A stretch of DNA of 64,000 bases. It comes from Bdellovibrionales bacterium GWA2_49_15 (GTDB lineage: Bacteria; Bdellovibrionota; Bacteriovoracia; Bacteriovoracales; Bacteriovoracaceae). Positions within the stretch are counted from its first letter, which is position 1, and each line of letters starts with the position of its first letter. Shown piece by piece: positions 31,910 to 38,915 of the stretch. The translations under genes and the position numbers were made by a program. Location of the stretch: positions 598,982-662,981 of the forward strand of contig MEPP01000001.1 in NCBI GenBank assembly GCA_001769855.1, read 5' to 3'. A model generated the notes under the pieces. It was not told the DNA's origin. It did not search any database and was given only the letters and a program-made list of their open reading frames with translations.

Positions 31910-32542
31910 ATGACTCATTATAAAAAATGGCTGGGTTATCTTGGGATCTACATTGCGGGATTGTTAACCGCTGTTCTCATTTTCAAGCTCAGCCCCGGTG
32001 GCCGGCCAACCACCGCTCCAAACCCGCCAGACAGCATCGCTCTCACTCAGGCACCCAATCTAAAAAGCAGGACTTCCCCTGATATGAACGCGCTGATTGC
32101 AAAAATGCAAAGTAACTTTAGAAATGCCGATGACGACCAGAATGAAGATTTGATGGCGCAGTTCCATGATATGCGCAAAAAGTTGCTCCAGGTCTTAGAG
32201 GAAGAAGGGGCTTCCCCCAATGCCGGGATTGCAAACTTAGGCGACCGCCCTGATACCAATATCGAATCCCGCGAGGACGATAAAAATTATTATTTTGAGG
32301 TGGACCTTGCCAACCTCGACCAGAATTCTCTCAAGATGGATATCAGGGAAGGCTACCTCTACGTCACAGGCGAGATGAAAAAGGAAACGACGGAAGAGTC
32401 ACAGATGGGCGTGTCTTCCTCGCTGGTCATGTCGAGCTTTTCCAAGGCCGTCCCCATCCCTTCCGATGCCGATCAAAAGAAGGCCAAGATCGAGCAACAT
32501 GAAAACGTGCTCACCATTACCTTGCCCAAGCGTCATTTGTGA
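31910..32542 (+). CDS. Membrane-anchored small heat-shock (Hsp20) protein
   Basis: A 210-aa protein. Residues 8-27 (WLGYLGIYIAGLLTAVLIFK) form a transmembrane anchor; a linker and a helical MNALIAKMQSNFRN...QFHDMRKKLLQVLEEE segment follow. The C-terminal 100 residues are an alpha-crystallin domain: NIESREDDKNYYFEVDLANL, YLYVTGEMKKET, SSFSKAVPIPSDAD and VLTITLPKR. Small heat-shock proteins hold unfolding proteins in solution; most are cytoplasmic and free, so an anchored form that faces the periplasm (positive residues before the helix) is unusual. The IXI tail motif is absent. Confidence 0.8.
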   Translation: MTHYKKWLGYLGIYIAGLLTAVLIFKLSPGGRPTTAPNPPDSIALTQAPNLKSRTSPDMNALIAKMQSNFRNADDDQNEDLMAQFHDMRKKLLQVLEEEGASPNAGIANLGDRPDTNIESREDDKNYYFEVDLANLDQNSLKMDIREGYLYVTGEMKKETTEESQMGVSSSLVMSSFSKAVPIPSDADQKKAKIEQHENVLTITLPKRHL

Positions 32543-32546
32543 CAAA

Positions 32547-33254
32547 TTAGATTCCATCCGAATCAAAAAGCGATAAGGCATTTCCGCTGGTGGAAAATCC
32601 GCGCGACCCCGGAACCTTCATAAAAGTTTGGTGAGCGAATTTAATTCCCCGAATGCGCATCTGTCGATCATAGATGAGACCTTGAAAAGTTCCGAAGCGC
32701 GACTCCGCCTTGGCCGTGACGGCCTTTTTAAAGGCCAAAAACTCTCGAACATACATTCCCATTCCCGGATCACTCCCCCCGGCCATGGCGCCTTGGTTTA
32801 AGCTGGCCCTGACCTTTTCCTTAATTGCGGCCGGTGAGTAAGCCGAATTGCTACTGTATCCAATGATCAAGCTGGCATCCCCTCCCACCACGCGGGAGAT
32901 GCTTGACTCCATGGTTTGCCCTAAAAAACCATAAAAGATATCGGCTGCCGTACCTGAGGCACTACCGGACCCTGGGTCGTCATCTGCCGGGAGTTCGGCC
33001 TTCAATCGTCTACTAATGTCCCAGGAAAGATTGCTTGGGCGAAAAACATCATTGAGACGGAAGCTGGCCACCCCGGGGTCCGAAAGTTCATAGTTAAAAA
33101 CATAACCGGTCTCAAGAAAATAATTTCGGCCGGGCAAAATATAATCGAGGATATTAAAAGTTCGAGTCGGACAAGGCCGAAACGAAAGGTCTTCCCCGCG
33201 AGAAAAGGGCGTAAAGAAACCGAGCAGAAGGAAAACAAAAAGGATGCTTTTCAC
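32547..33254 (-). CDS. Exported hypothetical protein (GTG start)
   Basis: A 235-aa protein with a signal peptide (MKSILFVFLLLGFFTPFSRG). No known domain. It has a Gly/Ser-rich ADDDPGSGSASG linker near residue 95. The start codon is GTG at 33252-33254 and lies in the loop of a strong hairpin (33240-33262) whose stem contains the AAGGA ribosome site. It is convergent with the Hsp20 gene, only four bases apart. Confidence 0.6.
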   Translation of the reverse strand: MKSILFVFLLLGFFTPFSRGEDLSFRPCPTRTFNILDYILPGRNYFLETGYVFNYELSDPGVASFRLNDVFRPSNLSWDISRRLKAELPADDDPGSGSASGTAADIFYGFLGQTMESSISRVVGGDASLIIGYSSNSAYSPAAIKEKVRASLNQGAMAGGSDPGMGMYVREFLAFKKAVTAKAESRFGTFQGLIYDRQMRIRGIKFAHQTFMKVPGSRGFSTSGNALSLFDSDGI

Positions 33255-33262
33255 GCATCCTT
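33240..33262 (-). promoter_or_regulatory. Hairpin around the GTG start codon
   Basis: On the minus strand AAGGATGC (33262-33255) and GCATCCTT (33247-33240) form an 8-bp stem with the seven-base loop GTGAAAA. The ribosome site AAGGA is in the stem and the start codon GTG begins the loop, so initiation is likely to be controlled by RNA structure. Confidence 0.5.
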
Positions 33263-33271
33263 ATCGGCAAA

Positions 33272-33300
33272 TAAAAAAGGCTGCCTAAGCAGCCCTTTTT
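33272..33300. terminator. Terminator between M14 peptidase and the next gene
   Basis: GGCTGC (33279-33284), loop CTAA, GCAGCC (33289-33294), with an A run on the left and CTTTTT on the right. On the minus strand it follows the M14 carboxypeptidase stop at 33319. Confidence 0.8.
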
Positions 33301-33318
33301 GTCACTAATTTCAATATG

Positions 33319-34764
33319 TTACAAGATAATATCCAGATCCAGACGGCCATTGCCAATGACCAGGCCGGGGTGGGCCGGTCCACTTCTTCCAGCGCGAGTC
33401 ACCTCCACGTCAAAAGTGCCGGGATTTAAAATAATATGGAAGCTGCCGTCGGGATTCACGCGATAATTTTGAAACAGCGTTCGCGCCCCTGCTTGTACGG
33501 TAAATACCTTGAGCGTCACCTCGCCTTGGGCCAGCTCCTGCTCACTGGCACCACGCACCTGACCTTTTAACCCAGGCCCGCTCAAACGCTCCAACAGATA
33601 GCGCCAGCCAGCGCGATTTTTTTCCACCGTCTTATCGCGCCACTTGGCATAGTTGGGTTGAAAACCTTCACTGCTGCCATTGACCTCGATGACGTAAGGA
33701 AGAACCTGAAACTCACCATAGAGCCAATCAATGTCTCCCCCATCCACGCTATAGAGGAGCTCCCAGGCGGTGCCCGGTGAGTAACCCAAGAGGCGACCAA
33801 TTTCAGTCCCGATGGGCTCCACCACGGCCCGGGTTTCTGATCTGACTCCATCGCAACCGTAGGGATAAATAACCAGCTCGGAATAGCTGTGATATGAAAT
33901 GCTGAAGACAGGACGAGTGCGTGAGACGAGCCCCATGATGGCCTTGGTCTCCAGCTCTGAGCCGGCGCTCGGGCCGCGGTAGGTATCTGACCAGGTCGAA
34001 CCGGATGAGCCGTTACAAGAACCCCACTTATAGGGATAATTTCTGTTGACGTCGACACCCTGACTATAGGCCACATTTTTTCTCCACATGGCATTGCTGG
34101 TCCACACGCGATTGTTCCCGTCTGGGTTCACCATGGGCACGACCCAAATTTCGTTATTTTCAACCCAGGCAGTGATGGTGTTATCGCTTCCGTAACCGAG
34201 AGTCAGCTTCTGAATCACGTCGATCATGATTTCCGGGGTCATGACCTCACGGGCGTGGTGCATGCCATTGAAAAAAATCTTCGACTCTTCGGGCTCATTC
34301 ACGCTGGCGTTGTCAGAAATCTTGATGGCCCAGATATCGCGCCCTTCCACTGTTTTTCCCAGGGACTCCAGCTTGGTAATCTCGGGAAAGCGCTGATTCA
34401 CCTCGCGTAAAAAGGCCGTCATTTCATCCGGCGTTTTATATTGCTGATCGGGAGCGAGCAGGAGGTTTTTTTCCTCCAAAAGAGTCAACTCATGACCGCG
34501 CTCGCGCAGCACACGAAGTTCTTGATGACTGAGATAGAGGTCGATGGTTTTGTTTTTCAAATCTACACCCAGCACCTCAAAGTCGGAGCTCCTAAACTCA
34601 AGCATGCTTAGATGATAATCAGGGACATGCACACGGGCGACGATCTCGCGATCGGGCCACCAGGGAGCAAAAAAATCACCGCCGGAGTGGGCATGGCCGA
34701 TATTGCTGAAAGCATAAGAGGCCAAAAATAGAAAAAGCACGAGCAGAAATGGACGCCATAACAT
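33319..34764 (-). CDS. Exported M14 zinc carboxypeptidase
   Basis: A 481-aa secreted metallopeptidase. Signal peptide at 1-21; residues 35-105 are a pro-region; the M14 catalytic domain covers about 108-395. Zinc ligands: His170 and Glu173 in MHHAREVMTPE and His292 in SYHSYSELV. The catalytic Glu is E360 in YVIEVNG, and substrate-binding GVDVNRNYPY is present. After residue 400 comes a carboxypeptidase-regulatory-like beta-sandwich domain (GQVRGASEQELAQGEV). It removes C-terminal residues from peptides, in the periplasm or outside the cell. Single-gene unit with a terminator. Confidence 0.92.
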   Translation of the reverse strand: MLWRPFLLVLFLFLASYAFSNIGHAHSGGDFFAPWWPDREIVARVHVPDYHLSMLEFRSSDFEVLGVDLKNKTIDLYLSHQELRVLRERGHELTLLEEKNLLLAPDQQYKTPDEMTAFLREVNQRFPEITKLESLGKTVEGRDIWAIKISDNASVNEPEESKIFFNGMHHAREVMTPEIMIDVIQKLTLGYGSDNTITAWVENNEIWVVPMVNPDGNNRVWTSNAMWRKNVAYSQGVDVNRNYPYKWGSCNGSSGSTWSDTYRGPSAGSELETKAIMGLVSRTRPVFSISYHSYSELVIYPYGCDGVRSETRAVVEPIGTEIGRLLGYSPGTAWELLYSVDGGDIDWLYGEFQVLPYVIEVNGSSEGFQPNYAKWRDKTVEKNRAGWRYLLERLSGPGLKGQVRGASEQELAQGEVTLKVFTVQAGARTLFQNYRVNPDGSFHIILNPGTFDVEVTRAGRSGPAHPGLVIGNGRLDLDIIL

Positions 34765-34881
34765 AACAACTTCCTTGTTGTAGGTAAAAAATCCTATTAG
34801 GGATATTGTGAGTGACGCCTAAATTTGCATCAATGCCAAAGATCAAATGTGAGAATTTGTTATTTGAGAGAAACCGTACGG

Positions 34882-35403
34882 TTAGATCTCGGTAAAGGCG
34901 AAATTGACCTCAATAAAAAAGTTCCCCAAGGCACATTCAAAGGGAAGCAGCACCGTGGTTACACCTTTTTGCGCCTGAAGCTGATGATCCTTGCCGGTGA
35001 TGGCGGTGGGAATAGACATCTCGATTCGGTAGCCAATCTCCACCAGAACGGATTTGGCCGATCCCATGGTCATGTTACAAATTTCGCTCCCCACATCGGC
35101 GATCTCCTCGTTATATTTTTTGAATTCCTGGCCGAGCATGGCCGAGGCGGTTTTCAGGTACGAGGCCTCCGGCCAGGAGATCAAGAGTGAGCCGCGAAAA
35201 GGCAGGGCCTTGCCGGCATCATCGTAATGACCATTCATACCCATTACCGCAGAGTGATCGCCATGAAGATTGACGTTGGTTTTTATTTCAGGTTTGAGAG
35301 GCTTAATCTCACTATGCAACATGGTGGAATAAATTTTCTGCAGCCCCTTCACAAAGGGAGCACAAAACTCAACATATTTCTTATTAAAAGTTATCTGATC
35401 CAT
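34882..35403 (-). CDS. cheX: Chemotaxis phosphatase CheX
   Basis: A 173-aa CheX-like protein, last gene of the chemosensory operon. The phosphatase motif E-x2-N is visible as GSEICNMTMG (Glu107, Asn110), on the helix before the GYRIEMSIPTAITG strand. CheX removes phosphate from CheY-P and so resets the signal; the operon has no cheZ or cheC. The start at 35403 has AAGGA at a good distance; an ATG at 35415 is also in frame. A second CheX-type domain is in the first gene of the operon. Confidence 0.85.
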   Translation of the reverse strand: MDQITFNKKYVEFCAPFVKGLQKIYSTMLHSEIKPLKPEIKTNVNLHGDHSAVMGMNGHYDDAGKALPFRGSLLISWPEASYLKTASAMLGQEFKKYNEEIADVGSEICNMTMGSAKSVLVEIGYRIEMSIPTAITGKDHQLQAQKGVTTVLLPFECALGNFFIEVNFAFTEI

Positions 35404-35417
35404 AATTACACCCATCC

Positions 35418-35831
35418 TTAAGATGCCACAGTTTTTCTTAAATTCGAGGAAAATTTTGACATGAGAAGATCCAGCCGATTGGCCATCTCTTTGTGGATAT
35501 CCTTCTTATAAGTCAGCAGGCCGTTTGTCTTCACCAAATCCAGCAGGTAATCCAAAACGGAAAGCATGGTGGCGGCGACAATGCTATTTAAAATACGATT
35601 GTCGACCTGTGCTGCCATATAGCTGATGGCCTTCATCTTTTGACAGAGCACGGCCACGGATTCCACATGAAGAGTTGCGGCGGTACCATAAACTCGATCA
35701 ACCAAAATTCCCACATCCGCCAGAATTTTAACCTCAGCGGGTGCGGCGACATAGTTGGCAAGCAGGGTCCTGGCCTGTGTTAAAGCCTGACCGCTTTCAT
35801 TGACAAATTCTTGAAAAATTTCTTTATCCAC
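35418..35831 (-). CDS. Four-helix (Hpt-like, His-less) chemotaxis-associated protein
   Basis: A 137-aa all-helical protein (FQEFVNESGQALTQARTLLA, YGTAATLHVESVAVLCQKMK, TMLSVLDYLLDLVKTNG). The second helix resembles the Hpt/P1 helix with H-x-LKG-xA-xTLG, but the phospho-accepting His seems to be absent. It may be a degenerate Hpt domain that binds CheY or CheX without receiving phosphate. Alternatively it is an unrelated four-helix bundle. It is 16 bases downstream of cheY and 14 bases upstream of cheX. No clear ribosome site difference from its neighbours. Confidence 0.45.
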   Translation of the reverse strand: MDKEIFQEFVNESGQALTQARTLLANYVAAPAEVKILADVGILVDRVYGTAATLHVESVAVLCQKMKAISYMAAQVDNRILNSIVAATMLSVLDYLLDLVKTNGLLTYKKDIHKEMANRLDLLMSKFSSNLRKTVAS

Positions 35832-35847
35832 AAGAATTCCTACAGTG

Positions 35848-36264
35848 CTAAGCGGGAGTCGCGGGTAAGCCCACTTTTTTCAAAACCAGATCCATCTTCT
35901 CTTTGAAGGTGTTGGGGGAAAAAGGTTTGACCACGTAGTTTGTCACGCCCGCGGCAATGGCGGCCATGATTTGATCTTTCTCTCCTTCCGCTGTCACCAT
36001 GAGAAAAGGAATGTCGGCGAGAGGCTTCTTGCTTTTGAGGGTTTTTAGAAGCTCCAGCCCCGACATCTCCGGCATATTCCAATCACTGATAATGAACTGA
36101 ACTGGATTATTGTTCTTCACACCGTCTAAAATTTTGGCGAGACCATCTTTTCCATTCTCAGCGGTTTCGATGTTCTTATATCCCAAGTTCTCCAATTGCT
36201 TAACGACGATTTTGCGCATTACTGCCATATCGTCAATCACTAAAATTCTCATATCTCCAGACAT
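35848..36264 (-). CDS. cheY: Chemotaxis response regulator CheY
   Basis: A 138-aa single receiver domain. Acidic pair DD (residues 11-12), phospho-acceptor Asp in FIISDWNMP (residue 61), Thr in MVTAEGEKD and Lys in YVVKPFSP. The pattern SDWNMP and TAEGEKDQI is that of classic CheY ([20 protein letters not shown]). CheA phosphorylates it; it then binds an output target, which in the absence of flagellar genes nearby cannot be named. AGGAGG stands before the ATG. Confidence 0.93.
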   Translation of the reverse strand: [138 protein letters not shown]

Positions 36265-36273
36265 TCAAACCTC

Positions 36274-37515
36274 CTATCCTGCCTGTGCAAAATCCAAATT
36301 CTCTTGAATAATCTCGACATCACCAATCAATGCTTCAGAGCTCTCTGCAATTTTTCGCAAAGGCATTCGCAGCGTCTTGGTAAATTTTTGTAAATCCACC
36401 AGATATGGCCCCACCGCCTCCATGGCACCGATGACCTGGGCCGCTTCCACCTTACCGGTTTGTCGCACAATTTCCAGCGCCGTGATGGAGGCCTCAGTGG
36501 TATTGGCGGCAACCGCAAAGGTGGCCAGCATATCGTGGGTCTGCTCAAGCATTTTGCGACACTCTCTAATCAACGTACTACTCAGATCATGGAGCTGCTT
36601 GGTTCGATCATTGGAACTGTCACCTAAGGCCTTGGTCTCCGTTTCAAAAAACGCGATCATCTGATGCTGAAGGCAAGCCGAGGCACTCTTAAATTCGCTG
36701 GCACGCAAGGACATGCGAACTTCCTGCAGAATATTTTGGAACTTGGCCACCTCCTGCTCGGTATCCAGGGAAAATTTCTGGAATGAGTCGGCCACCACCG
36801 CCAAAGTGTTCGCCGTTTTACCTAAATGACAGGCGGACAGCGACATATTGAGAGACAGGGCACGCAGTCCCTGAAAAGAGAGCTTCATCTGCTGAAAGGA
36901 AGCGGTTAAAATTTTACTTAGCTCGGCAAAGGATTCTAATTTTTCGAAAATCCGCAAGAAAGCTCGGTCCGCAAATTTTGCAGTCGCATCAACGAGACCG
37001 CGGGATCGCTCCTTAATCTCCAACACCAATGCTCGATTCATGAAGGAATCATAACCTGAAAATCCGGCGTCAGATAGAATTTTTAATAAAAGTTTCCCCG
37101 ACGATTCTACACCATTTTTCTTTTCGTCCTCGAGTACTTGGGCGTAAATTCCGGGAACATTTTTAAAAAGGGCCGAGGTTGGCTTTATTCTGACGGACAG
37201 ATACCCGCCATTGATGGGAAAGACGGTGGCCAACACCCAGTAATAAGCGCCATCTGCCGCCATATTTTTTACATAGGCCGAGATGGATTTGCCTGATTGA
37301 ATGGTGTCCCATAGTAATTTAAAAACCACCTTCGGCATGTCTGGGTGGCGAATGATATTATGCGGCGCCCCTATCAAAGTTTCGTGGGAATGTCCGGAAA
37401 CGCGCTCGAAAATTTCGTTGCCGGAAGTGATGACCCCCTTATAATCGGTGGTGGAAAAAAACATCTCATGGATGCCAAATTCTCGCTCACTGTCTACTGG
37501 TATTATCTTCTTCAT
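36274..37515 (-). CDS. PAS-domain Aer-like protein with degenerate signalling helix
   Basis: A 413-aa soluble protein. Residues 20-115 are a PAS domain of the Aer type (YKGVITSGNEIFERVSGHS, GAPHNIIRHPDMPKVVF, YYWVLATVFPINGGY), which in Aer binds FAD and senses redox state. Residues 150-400 are mostly long helices, like an MCP cytoplasmic domain, but the conserved hairpin tip (E-x3-Q-T-N-LLALNAAIEAARAGE) is absent. It may be a receptor-like protein that no longer docks to CheA in the classic way, or an adaptor. Four-base overlap with cheB upstream. The ALSLNMSLSACHLGKTANTL stretch is a possible tip relic. Confidence 0.65.
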   Translation of the reverse strand: MKKIIPVDSEREFGIHEMFFSTTDYKGVITSGNEIFERVSGHSHETLIGAPHNIIRHPDMPKVVFKLLWDTIQSGKSISAYVKNMAADGAYYWVLATVFPINGGYLSVRIKPTSALFKNVPGIYAQVLEDEKKNGVESSGKLLLKILSDAGFSGYDSFMNRALVLEIKERSRGLVDATAKFADRAFLRIFEKLESFAELSKILTASFQQMKLSFQGLRALSLNMSLSACHLGKTANTLAVVADSFQKFSLDTEQEVAKFQNILQEVRMSLRASEFKSASACLQHQMIAFFETETKALGDSSNDRTKQLHDLSSTLIRECRKMLEQTHDMLATFAVAANTTEASITALEIVRQTGKVEAAQVIGAMEAVGPYLVDLQKFTKTLRMPLRKIAESSEALIGDVEIIQENLDFAQAG

Positions 37516-38915
37516 GCTGCCGTCCTTCGTTTGGCCGAAAGTGAAACTATCTTATTGGCAATTTTATTTAATCCTTCAACATGTTGAGCGGCACCACATT
37601 TGATGGCCTCCTTGGGCATGCCGAACACAACACTACTTTTCTCGTCCTGGGCAATGGTTTGAGCGCCATTTTGGCGAAGCTCAAGTAGGCCCTTCGCCCC
37701 GTCGGCCCCCATCCCTGTGAGAATAACGCCAACCGTGCAGGCCCCGGAGTGCTTGGCGATTGAGCTAAAGAGCACATCCACTGACGGTTTGTGGCGATTA
37801 AAGGGAGGATCATCGGTGATGCTGACCTTCAACTCATCCTGGACTTTCACTATAGACATTTGTTTTCCACCCGGTGCAATAAGAACCAATCCGGGAACGA
37901 CCAGATCGCCGTCACAGGCCTCCCGCACGGAAAAGGGACAGAGCCCGTCTAATCGCTGGGCAAAGGCGGCGGAGAAGACCGGAGGAATGTGCTGTACGAT
38001 CACGATCGGCGGAATTCGGTCAGGTAAGGAAACCAGAATATCACGCAAGGCCTCAGTTCCTCCGGTTGAAGATCCGATGGCTATAAGCTTATTCTGATCC
38101 ATCTCCAAGTTGGTGACGGAAACCTTTTCACCGTTGTACCTCATTTGCATTCTGGCTTCGGCTGCCATTTTAATTTTTTCACGGATGAGGGGCGCAATTT
38201 CTTGAATTTCTTTGAACTCAGGTTTTTTAATATAATCAATCGCCCCGGCCTCCAACGCATTCAAAACATACGGACCATCATCAGGGCTTAGGGAGGTAAT
38301 CATGATGGTGGGTATTTTGTAGCGGGGAAAAATTTTTTTAAGCAAGGTGACGCCATCCATTTCCGGCATGTGGACATCCAAGGTCATGACATCAGGCTGA
38401 GTATTTTTGATCAGCTCTTCCACTTGACCGGGACGTTCTGCCAGGCCTACCACCTCCATTCCAGGATCGCTCTTGATGATTTTTGCCAAGATATCACGAA
38501 TGGTTTTTGAGTCATCAACAATCAGAACCCGTACTTTGGCAGAAGCCATTTTTGTGATTCGCAGTTTTGCGGATGCGGGCCAAAACCAGACGTCAGTTTT
38601 CTCCGTTCTTGAGATTTCTTTAATAATCGATCCCTGACGCGAGATGATGGTTTCCACAATCGGAAAGAGATTCATCTTGCTGCCAATGATCTTCCATTCC
38701 AGATCAGACTCCGAGGCCCCAAAAAGCTCAGCGCACTTAAGACAAAAATTTTGTAAGAGGGGAATATCAACAACCTGATCGAGTGTGATGACGATGCCAC
38801 AGGCACCCTCTTTACCCTTGGCAGATGCGACAATAAGCGCACTTTCCTCAAGCATGACCTTGTAGGGACCGGCTTCGTTGGGATAAAAAATCTGGGCCGC
38901 AGAGAAATCGTTCAT
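37512..38915 (-). CDS. cheB: CheB methylesterase with CheD-like N-terminal domain
   Basis: A 467-aa protein. Residues 126-240 are a receiver domain (VDDSKTIRD, phospho-Asp180 in MTLDVHMP), and 275-460 the methylesterase with Ser283 (GSSTGG), His309 (VQHIPP) and Asp405 (GMGADG) all present, so it should demethylate or deamidate receptors. The first 120 residues are extra: GPYKVMLEESALIV, GACGIVITLD, LEWKIIGSKMNLFP and an ending WFWPASAKLRI follow the order of CheD strands, but the CheD His (H-x-MLP) is not there. I read it as a pseudo-CheD fused to CheB (inference). Four-base overlaps on both sides. Confidence 0.85.
   Translation of the reverse strand: MNDFSAAQIFYPNEAGPYKVMLEESALIVASAKGKEGACGIVITLDQVVDIPLLQNFCLKCAELFGASESDLEWKIIGSKMNLFPIVETIISRQGSIIKEISRTEKTDVWFWPASAKLRITKMASAKVRVLIVDDSKTIRDILAKIIKSDPGMEVVGLAERPGQVEELIKNTQPDVMTLDVHMPEMDGVTLLKKIFPRYKIPTIMITSLSPDDGPYVLNALEAGAIDYIKKPEFKEIQEIAPLIREKIKMAAEARMQMRYNGEKVSVTNLEMDQNKLIAIGSSTGGTEALRDILVSLPDRIPPIVIVQHIPPVFSAAFAQRLDGLCPFSVREACDGDLVVPGLVLIAPGGKQMSIVKVQDELKVSITDDPPFNRHKPSVDVLFSSIAKHSGACTVGVILTGMGADGAKGLLELRQNGAQTIAQDEKSSVVFGMPKEAIKCGAAQHVEGLNKIANKIVSLSAKRRTAA

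Noticed and set aside
35839-36082. Second minus-strand frame inside cheY
   Set aside because: Other frame of a clear receiver gene; no supporting site.
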